Shown: positions 54,992 through 61,771 of the stretch, in pieces
Position numbering within the stretch: the first letter of the stretch is position 1
Layout: each line of letters starts with the position of its first letter
NCBI RefSeq assembly: GCF_002749975.1
Contig: NZ_PEIG01000007.1
Coordinates: forward strand, 186,001-250,000
Direction: 5' to 3'
Length of the DNA stretch: 64,000 bases
DNA from: Gloeocapsopsis sp. IPPAS B-1203
GTDB taxonomy: Bacteria; Cyanobacteriota; Cyanobacteriia; Cyanobacteriales; Chroococcidiopsidaceae
Translations under genes and position numbers: made by a program
The notes under the pieces: model-generated
The model's input: the letters and a program-made list of their open reading frames with translations, nothing else
Told to the model about the DNA's origin: nothing
Databases searched by the model: none

Positions 54992-55282
54992 ATGCCAATT
55001 GTTAACGAACTTCTTCAGGAAAAGCGGCAAGAAATTTTACAAATTGCAGCAAAACACGGGGCTTATAACGTCCGTGTATTTGGTTCAGTAGCACGCGGAG
55101 AAGATAAAGCTGATAGCGACATAGATTTTTTAATAGATGTAGGTCCCCATAGTCCATGGTTTCCTGCAGGTTTGATTATAGATCTAGAGGAGTTACTAGG
55201 GCGAAAAGTAGATGTAGCTGAACCAGATAATCTGCAACAATGCATTCGAGAACAAGTTTTACAAGAGGCAATACCTTTGTAA
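54992..55282 (+). CDS. mntA: MntA-type minimal nucleotidyltransferase
   Basis: From ATG 54992 the 96-residue product has the GSX10DXD signature: GSVARGEDKADSDID. This marks MNT enzymes of the MntA/HepT (type VII) toxin-antitoxin system, where the enzyme adds AMP to a tyrosine of the HepT toxin and neutralises it. The remaining part (FPAGLIIDLEELLGRKVDVA) fits the family. An overlapping HEPN gene follows, but it is disrupted. The open frame to 54974 begins with TTG. Confidence 0.85.
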   Translation: MPIVNELLQEKRQEILQIAAKHGAYNVRVFGSVARGEDKADSDIDFLIDVGPHSPWFPAGLIIDLEELLGRKVDVAEPDNLQQCIREQVLQEAIPL

Positions 55283-55617
55283 AGCAGCGGGTTTATTTAG
55301 AAAATATCCTTGAATGCATCAACCGCATAGAAGTATATACACGTGAGGGGAAAGAGGTATTTACGGAAACTGTGATGATTTAGGATGCAGTAATTTGCAA
55401 CTTTGAAATCATGAGAGAGGCAACTAAACGAATATCAGAAGATATCAAACAAAAATATCCCGAAGTACCTTGGCGTGAAATTGTAGGATTCCGTAACATT
55501 TTAATTCATGATTATTTAAAAATAAGTTTGATTAGAGTATGGGATGTTATTGAAAAAGATTTATCTATACTCAAAAAACAAATAGAGTTGATTTTACAAG
55601 AGTTAGGACGACTGTAA
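55279..55617 (+). pseudogene. hepT: HepT-type HEPN toxin gene with a nonsense codon
   Basis: The frame overlapping the end of mntA encodes VYLENILECINRIEVYTREG, then meets TAG at 55381-55383 where the family has a glutamine (CAG to TAG would be one transition). After it the frame continues DAVICNFEIMREATKRI, then RNILIHDY and VWDVIEKDLSILKKQIEL to a stop at 55617. RNILIHDY is the RX4HXY toxin motif, including the AMPylated Tyr. No ATG precedes the first part. A 68-residue C-terminal fragment could still start at ATG 55411. The full toxin is not made, but the motif-bearing half is intact. Confidence 0.85.
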
Positions 55618-55686
55618 CCCTGATAAAAGTTAGAGAATTGTATGTACATAAGTAGGTGAACACAATTAAGTATCACACTTGTTAAG

Positions 55687-55711
55687 GTCGGTAATGGGTA
55701 ATGGGTAATAG
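55687..55711. repeat. Short tandem repeat GGTAATG/GGTAATA
   Basis: Tandem GGTAATG heptamers lie in the gap between the HepT remnant and the Uma2 remnant. They belong to the STRR family of 324-360. Confidence 0.75.
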
Positions 55712-55885
55712 GGAACTTGAAAAGCTTTTATCACTTGGCAATTAGCATTTAGCCACACAAACGAATTGCTACCAATGACCAATGACCAGTTACCAACCTT
55801 TTAATTACGTTTATTTTCACCCACTTACTTAGCTGTTGATGTAAGTGGCGAAATCATTTCTATTTAGCCTGTAGAGAAGTAAGAC

Positions 55886-56218
55886 ATGATAAATCGATTA
55901 CTGACGCAAGACAAACAAGCTAAAACTATTTCTACTCCCCCCTTAGAAAGTGGCGATCGCCTAACCCGTCACGAATTTGAACGCCGCTATACCGCCATTC
56001 CAGATATTAAAAAAGCAGAACTGATCGAAGGAGTGCGATCGCACGTTTTTCCTGGGCTGTGGTTAGCTGTCAGTGGACTTCTTGAAGGAAAAATGGCTCA
56101 AGTTTTAGCTGTGCTACAGCAAGGATTAAATTCTCCAGAACACGCTGAATTTGTGCAAAAATTGACAAAGCTGATTCGGTTAAAACCGCAGCTATGCAGA
56201 CAAAACCTATCTTCATAA
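55886..56218 (+). pseudogene. Uma2-family endonuclease gene with a large internal deletion
   Basis: The 110-residue frame has an intact Uma2 N-terminus (LTRHEFERRYTAIPDIKKAE, then LIEGV) fused directly to a Uma2 C-terminus (RSHVFPGLWLAVSGLLEGKM, AQVLAVLQQGL). About 100 residues of the nuclease core are missing. The junction coincides with a GCGATCGC palindrome at 56035-56042. The frame is open across the join, so a small protein might be made, but without the PD-(D/E)XK-like active site. The reading relies on remembered family layout. Confidence 0.8.
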
Positions 56219-56242
56219 GTTTTTACAAAGATAGATTGTTAC

Positions 56243-56292
56243 ACAAGTCCACCTCCGTGGACTTAGTTTTTAAGCCGCGACTTTAGTCGCCA
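56243..56292. repeat. Dispersed double-hairpin repeat, copy 5
   Basis: AAGTCCACCTCCGTGGACTT is identical in the core to the first hairpin at 7961-7979. GCGACTTTAGTCGCC follows, as in the copy at 15948-15998. It lies between converging genes. Confidence 0.8.
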
Positions 56293-56306
56293 GGCGATCG
56301 ACGTCG

Positions 56307-58082
56307 TTAATCTACCGTTCTCAGCTCATAAATATTCCAGAAAGCGCCACCCAATGCAGAATATTGCACGCCCTGAATGCGATCGCGTACAGCTGTCATT
56401 GCTAAAGGACTCACGAGATAAATAAACGGTAAATATTCTTGAGTTAATTGCTGAGTTTGAGCATAAATTACTTTGCGTTGGGACTCGTCTAACTCCCGCG
56501 CCGCATCAATATAAAGATCGGAAATTTGCTGTTCCCAATCTGCAACTTCTCGCCCTTCAAGGGGTGGTTGTCCTGGAGGTAGTTTTTGATTGAAAGCGTG
56601 TAAACCGCCGTCAACTGACCAAATGTTAGCACTACTGTTAGGTTCAACACCACCAGTAAAGCCTAATAAATGACAATCCCAATCCAAAGTATTAGATAAG
56701 CGATCTACCAATACACTAAAAGCAAGAGGATTAAAATCAACTTGAATACCAATTTGGCTCAAGTCTTGTTTGATTTGTGCGCCCATTGCTTCCCGAATGC
56801 GATTACCTGCGTTTGTAATTAGCGAAAAGCGGACGCGATTGCCATCAGCATCTAGTAATTGACCTGCACTATTGTACTGAAATCCTGCTTGACGCAATAA
56901 TTCTCTTGCCCGATCGGGATCGTATTCATATACCTTTAAGCCTTCCTCTGATGAGAGATAGTAAGGACTTTGCACAGAAATTGGCGAATTTTGTAACTGA
57001 CCTAAACCACGAAAGATATTATTAATCATCCGTTGACGATCAATTCCGTAGGCGATCGCCCGTCTGAAATCTGGAGAATTAAACCATCGCGACTTAACTG
57101 GATTAACTAATGGACGACCGTTTCTGCGACCTTTATTAAGATTGAACGAGATAAAGTTGGTTCCAGGTGCAGGACCATCTTCGTATATCGTAAATCTGCC
57201 GCGATCTTCTTCGCGTTTGAGCAGTGAAAAGTATTCAGGTGTAACTGCGACAGAATCTAAACCTTGCGAACGAAATTGAACAAGCGATGTATCAGTTGAT
57301 TCTACAATTTGCCAAATGAGCCGTTCAACATACGGTTGTGGATTGCCTTGAGAATCGCGCCGCCAGTAGTAGGGGTTACGTCGATATACGACACGCTGAC
57401 TCGTTACATACTCCTCAAGTTGATAAGGACCATTCACAATAATTTTTTGAGGTGGTGTATCAACTCCCCATGTTGTTAAAAATCGAGGATTTCCTTGCGA
57501 ATCTTTGGTTTCAACTGCTTCGCGCAAAGCATGAGCAGGTAAAATAGGTAAACCTGTAATTCGTAAAAAAGGCGCGAAAGGTTCTGGAGTGGTGAATTCT
57601 ACTGTACGTGCATCAAGTTGACGAACAGTTGGTAATTGTCTACTTTCACCAATACGTAAGACATCTCTGGTATCAGTAGGAATTGCTTCGTTAAGATAAA
57701 CGCTGTTATAGGTAAAATCTACATCATCAGCAGTTAATGGTTCTCCGTCAGACCATCTTAATCCTTCGCGTAACGTAAAGGTAATTCTCAAGTTATTTTC
57801 AGCAATCTCCCACGATTCGGCTAACGCTGGTTCAACTGCACCTGTCAGCGGATTTTCTGTGACTAAACCGTCGTAGGTCAAACCAAAAATATTTGGGGAC
57901 TCTTGATTCAGCGCATAGTTAAAAGTTTTCGGATCGCTAAGAACACTAACAACAATTTGCGGAACTTGTGCGGCTACTGTTTCAAAATTAGCAGGATTAC
58001 AACCCGAAAGCGCGATCGCCAAAATAAAGCACAACCCAACAGCACTCCAACGACGTAAAATACCTTTGACTGTAGCTTTCAT
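56307..58082 (-). CDS. Peptide-type ABC transporter substrate-binding lipoprotein (paralog 2)
   Basis: The 591-residue protein has a signal peptide and lipobox ALSGC (about 24-28) and a family 5 solute-binding domain with SDGEPLTADDVDFTYNSV and FNLNKGRRNGRPLVNPVKS. It is colinear with paralog 1 at 53143-54945 throughout, which indicates gene duplication. It starts three bases after the stop of the SMP-30 gene on the same strand, so the two are probably co-transcribed. No permease genes are adjacent; the pore may be encoded elsewhere. Confidence 0.88.
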   Translation of the reverse strand: MKATVKGILRRWSAVGLCFILAIALSGCNPANFETVAAQVPQIVVSVLSDPKTFNYALNQESPNIFGLTYDGLVTENPLTGAVEPALAESWEIAENNLRITFTLREGLRWSDGEPLTADDVDFTYNSVYLNEAIPTDTRDVLRIGESRQLPTVRQLDARTVEFTTPEPFAPFLRITGLPILPAHALREAVETKDSQGNPRFLTTWGVDTPPQKIIVNGPYQLEEYVTSQRVVYRRNPYYWRRDSQGNPQPYVERLIWQIVESTDTSLVQFRSQGLDSVAVTPEYFSLLKREEDRGRFTIYEDGPAPGTNFISFNLNKGRRNGRPLVNPVKSRWFNSPDFRRAIAYGIDRQRMINNIFRGLGQLQNSPISVQSPYYLSSEEGLKVYEYDPDRARELLRQAGFQYNSAGQLLDADGNRVRFSLITNAGNRIREAMGAQIKQDLSQIGIQVDFNPLAFSVLVDRLSNTLDWDCHLLGFTGGVEPNSSANIWSVDGGLHAFNQKLPPGQPPLEGREVADWEQQISDLYIDAARELDESQRKVIYAQTQQLTQEYLPFIYLVSPLAMTAVRDRIQGVQYSALGGAFWNIYELRTVD

Positions 58083-58085
58083 CCT

Positions 58086-58964
58086 TCACCCTGCAAATTC
58101 ATAAGTAGGCATACCCGAAGTATTTGTAGCGAGGCTAAATAAGTCTCCTGAATCAAAGCTTTTTTGAATTTCCTCTTCACTCAAACCGACTGACGCAGTT
58201 GTGATATAAAGTGTTGCTAAATCTTGATTGCCAAATACACAACACGTAGGGCGCTGCACAGGTATAGAAATCCGCGCCATTTCTTTTCCTGTCGAATCAA
58301 ACTTAACAACGCACCAGCCATCCCAAATCGCCGACCAAACACATCCGTCTCGATCTACCGTCAAGCCATCAGGAACGCCATCTATATCGATCTCAGCAAA
58401 CACGCGTTGATGACTAATATTGCCACTGTCTAAATCAAAGTCAAAGGCATAGATTTTTTTTAAAGGCGAATCAGTTAAATAAAATGTCTTGTGATCGGGA
58501 CTCCATCCCAGTCCATTTGATACCGTTAAACCTGTTAAAAGAACGTGTAACGAACCATCAGGATCGTAGCGAAACAACCGCGCTGTAGGTCCACTTGTAG
58601 ACATGGAACCAAACCAAAAACGCCCTACTGGATCGCATTTACCATCATTGAGACGAATATCTGATGGCTTTTCTTTTTCAACATCAATAATCGGCGTTAC
58701 TTCACCGTTACTCGTATCTAAAAACGCCAATCGATGGCGCTGCGCCATAATAAAACGGTCTGTTCCTGCTGGTGCAATACAACCGACAACTTCGCCCACA
58801 TCAAAGAATTTTTGTTCGCCTGTTTTTGGATCGAATTCGTGAACTCGGTGATTATAAATATCAACCCAGTACAGTAATTGACTTTGTGAATGCCAAATTG
58901 GTCCTTCTCCTAGCCTTGCTCTAGCCCTGAGAACATTTTTAGGCGATTCATTAATAGAATTCAT
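58086..58964 (-). CDS. SMP-30/gluconolactonase-family protein
   Basis: The 292-residue six-bladed propeller has the metal-site landmarks: EGPIWHSQSQLLYWVDI (Glu ligand near 20), IRLNDGKCDPVGRFWFGSM (Asn ligand), SNGLGWSPDHKTFYLTDS and PDGLTVDRDGCVWSAIWDG (Asp ligand). Members are lactonases acting on sugar lactones, hydrolysing gluconolactone or similar compounds. No signal peptide is visible. It lies directly upstream of a peptide-type binding protein gene. Confidence 0.88.
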   Translation of the reverse strand: MNSINESPKNVLRARARLGEGPIWHSQSQLLYWVDIYNHRVHEFDPKTGEQKFFDVGEVVGCIAPAGTDRFIMAQRHRLAFLDTSNGEVTPIIDVEKEKPSDIRLNDGKCDPVGRFWFGSMSTSGPTARLFRYDPDGSLHVLLTGLTVSNGLGWSPDHKTFYLTDSPLKKIYAFDFDLDSGNISHQRVFAEIDIDGVPDGLTVDRDGCVWSAIWDGWCVVKFDSTGKEMARISIPVQRPTCCVFGNQDLATLYITTASVGLSEEEIQKSFDSGDLFSLATNTSGMPTYEFAG

Positions 58965-59020
58965 AACAGATTTTACACCCAGTTTACATTTTAGTAATAT
59001 TCAGTAATTTCAATAAAAAC

Positions 59021-59056
59021 AATTACCCATTACCAATTACCAATTACCCATTACCT
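59021..59056. repeat. Short tandem repeat (reverse orientation)
   Basis: ATTACCC/ATTACCA units, the reverse complement of GGTAAT heptamers, run up to the stop codon of ispF. Confidence 0.8.
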
Positions 59057-59534
59057 AACTTTGTTGCAGTAACACTACTGCATACGCTGCAATACCTTCT
59101 TCTCTTCCTACGGGACCTAATTTTTCGTTTGTTGTTGCTTTAATCCCAATTTGATCGGGTTGTACTGCTAAAACTTCTGCAAGGCGCGATCGCATTTGTT
59201 GAATATGCGGTTTCAACTTCGGACGTTCTGCGACAACTACCGAGTCTATATTGCCAATTTGCCAGCCGCGATCGCCGATTAATTGATTCACTTTAGCGAG
59301 TAAAACTAAACTATCCGCACCTTTCCACTGCGGATCAGTTGGGGGAAAATATAACCCAATGTCACCCAAACTCAAAGCGCCTAACATCGCATCCATAATT
59401 GCATGAGTAAGGACATCAGCATCACTATGTCCGAGTAAACCGCGATCGTGCGGAATTTCTACACCACCCAAAATTAAACGCCGATCAAAGCTTAATTGAT
59501 GAATATCGTAGCCGTTACCAATCCGAATGTTCAT
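59055..59534 (-). CDS. ispF: 2-C-methyl-D-erythritol 2,4-cyclodiphosphate synthase
   Basis: The 159-residue enzyme of the MEP isoprenoid pathway has the zinc site GNGYDIHQL (Asp/His near residues 9-11) and [20 protein letters not shown] (His42 region). [20 protein letters not shown] is near the end. It forms a trimer and converts CDP-ME-2-phosphate to MEcPP, the source of carotenoids, phytol and quinone tails. The gene immediately upstream is trmD. Confidence 0.96.
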   Translation of the reverse strand: MNIRIGNGYDIHQLSFDRRLILGGVEIPHDRGLLGHSDADVLTHAIMDAMLGALSLGDIGLYFPPTDPQWKGADSLVLLAKVNQLIGDRGWQIGNIDSVVVAERPKLKPHIQQMRSRLAEVLAVQPDQIGIKATTNEKLGPVGREEGIAAYAVVLLQQS

Positions 59535-59578
59535 GAGTACAGTTACAAAAAACCCTCTTTTAGTAACGATACCTCAGT

Positions 59579-59608
59579 TGGTAATTGGTAATAGGTAATT
59601 GGTAATTG
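59579..59608. repeat. Short tandem repeat GGTAATT/GGTAATA
   Basis: Four GGTAAT-based heptamers lie between ispF and trmD, with related ATTACC units at 59668-59699. Confidence 0.8.
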
Positions 59609-59693
59609 ACAAAAGTAGAGCAGTTATTGATTATCTGTTAGCTTTAGCGATCGCATTCAAGTTCTCACCCTATTACCAGTTACCGATGACCCA

Positions 59694-60404
59694 TTACCTG
59701 TCTATATCTGATTGCGATTTGATATTTTCTAACCATTCGGCATAGAGATCGGGGCGGCGATCGCGCGTACGTGCAATTTGTTGTTCGTATCGCCACTGGG
59801 CAATTTTTTCATGATTTCCTGAACGTAACACATCAGGCACTTTCCACCCGCGAAACTCCGCCGGACGTGTATACTGTGGATAATCTAATAACCCAGCTTC
59901 AAAACTTTCAGATTTGAGCGATTCCGCTTTACCTACCGTTCCAGGAAGTAACCGCGTGACACCATTAATTAACGCTAGTGCCGGAATTTCGCCCCCAGTC
60001 AGCACAAAATCACCTAAAGAAATCTCGCGCGTGACTAAATGAAGTACTCGCTCATCGACACCTTCATAATGACCGCAAATCACCACTAACTGCTCGTATG
60101 TCGCTAAGTCTTGAAGTAAAGGTTGCTTTAGTGTTTGACCTTGGGGAGTCATCAGAATAATCTCCCGTCGGGATAAAGCAGGTAATGATTCAATTGCTGC
60201 AAAAATGGGTTCAGGCTTCATCAACATGCCCACGCCACCACCGTAAGGTTCATCATCAACTTTGTGATGCTTATCTGTTGTAAACTCGCGAGGATTGATT
60301 AAGTTAACTGTAGCAATTTGTCGTGCTAAAGCTTTCCCTAACAATCCTGACTTCAGGGCAGAGCAAAAAAAATCTGGAAACAGAGTAACTATATCAAATC
60401 GCAC
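59694..60404 (-). CDS. trmD: tRNA (guanine-37-N1)-methyltransferase
   Basis: The 236-residue protein has the SPOUT trefoil-knot motifs VVICGHYEGVDERVL (about 109-123) and LGDFVLTGGEIPAL (about 132-145). The N-terminus is MRFDIVTLFPDFF and the C-terminal helical domain includes RPAEFRGWKVPDVLRSGNH. It methylates G37 next to the anticodon to prevent frameshifting. It is transcribed ahead of ispF but separated from it by STRRs. Confidence 0.95.
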   Translation of the reverse strand: MRFDIVTLFPDFFCSALKSGLLGKALARQIATVNLINPREFTTDKHHKVDDEPYGGGVGMLMKPEPIFAAIESLPALSRREIILMTPQGQTLKQPLLQDLATYEQLVVICGHYEGVDERVLHLVTREISLGDFVLTGGEIPALALINGVTRLLPGTVGKAESLKSESFEAGLLDYPQYTRPAEFRGWKVPDVLRSGNHEKIAQWRYEQQIARTRDRRPDLYAEWLENIKSQSDIDR

Positions 60405-60773
60405 AGTAATCCAATAAAGAAACAGCTAATTTGATGAATTAGTTAGTGACTAGTAGCTAGTGGCTAGTGGTACAGGTGGAATGACCTGTGACTCCTGTAA
60501 CTTAATGTTTTAGCTAAAAGTTTTTCTAATTGCTTAAATTATGTTTAAATATTTTCACATCTTGCGGATTATTATTAAAGATTCAGGGTTAAAAATTGCT
60601 CGACTTAGGAGCAATCCTCAGCAAAGCAGTTGCTTATCAGACCTGTTCGTACTTGTGGTGCAGCAATGAGCGATCGCAGGCGTCTGTTGAGCAAGATCAG
60701 ATCGCATCCGCGATCTGAATTCACTGATCTGCGGTCGGGTTTAAGTTCCCTGAGGCTGAAAAGAGGAAGACAC

Positions 60774-61634
60774 ATGGCGCAATTAGAAGCTCAATTGCTA
60801 GAAATGAGAAAGCCCCAATCTACTACAACTGCCGTATTGATTATAGGTGGTGCTGAAGACAAAGTTCACGGCAGAGAAATATTACAAACGTTTTTTAACC
60901 GCGCTGGCGGACAAAATGCTCACATCGCGATTATTCCCTCAGCTTCACGCGAACCAGCCATCATTGGCAACAGATACATGAGTATCTTTGAAGAAATGGG
61001 AGCTAAGCAAATTGAGCTACTAGACATTCGCGAGCGACAGCAGTGTGAAGATCTTAATGTCCAAAAGTGTTTAGAAACTTGCACCGGAGTATTTTGGACT
61101 GGTGGAGATCAACTTCGTTTATGTGGTGTATTAGCTGATACTCCGGCAATGGAGACAATTCGCCAACGCGTACAGTGTAACGAACTAACATTAGCTGGAA
61201 CGAGTGCCGGAGCTGCTGTAATGGGTCATTATATGATTGCGGGTGGTGGCAGTGGCGAGTCGCCAAATCGTTCCTTGGTTGATTTAGGAACAGGCTTAGG
61301 GATTATTCCTGAGTTGATTGTCGATCAACACTTTCAAAACCGCAACCGCATGGCACGCTTAATTAGTGCGATCGCTTGCTATCCAGATCGTTTGGGTATT
61401 GGTATTGATGAAGATACCTGCGCTTTGATCGAAAGTGATGGAACTTTACAAGTGATGGGGAAAGGAACTGTCACTGTAATTGATCCTGGTGAAGTAACAC
61501 ATACTAATTACAGTGCAGTTACAGCTACCGAACCTTTGAGCCTACATAACTTACGTCTACACATTCTCAGTTATGGCGATCGCTATCACTTGTATAAGCG
61601 CAAAGTTTTATCTGCTAGTCATCTCCAAAAGTAA
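60774..61634 (+). CDS. cphB: Cyanophycinase
   Basis: From ATG 60774, which has AGAGGAAG five bases upstream, the 286-residue product is a serine peptidase (S51 family) that cuts cyanophycin into beta-Asp-Arg dipeptides. The nucleophile lies in LAGTSAGAAVMGHY, and IIGGAEDKVHGREI and LGIGIDEDTCALIE are family landmarks. The open frame continues upstream to 60630, but the extension looks non-coding, with tandem-like GATC-rich sequence. It precedes cphA on the same strand, the usual cphBA order. Confidence 0.95.
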   Translation: MAQLEAQLLEMRKPQSTTTAVLIIGGAEDKVHGREILQTFFNRAGGQNAHIAIIPSASREPAIIGNRYMSIFEEMGAKQIELLDIRERQQCEDLNVQKCLETCTGVFWTGGDQLRLCGVLADTPAMETIRQRVQCNELTLAGTSAGAAVMGHYMIAGGGSGESPNRSLVDLGTGLGIIPELIVDQHFQNRNRMARLISAIACYPDRLGIGIDEDTCALIESDGTLQVMGKGTVTVIDPGEVTHTNYSAVTATEPLSLHNLRLHILSYGDRYHLYKRKVLSASHLQK

Positions 61635-61771
61635 TTGGAGTTACTGTGGCACTATCATTAAGTAAGTTATAACTTCCTACCATAGATAGCTGACAAACTG
61701 TTCTCAATGAACAGTTTCCTGCTCACGCACAAGTGGAAACTAGATTATTGGATGCGAATTCAAGAGCGCAC

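Noticed and set aside
60630-60773. Longer start for cyanophycinase
   Set aside because: The upstream in-frame sequence does not match the family N-terminus, while ATG 60774 has an AGAGGAAG site at the right distance.
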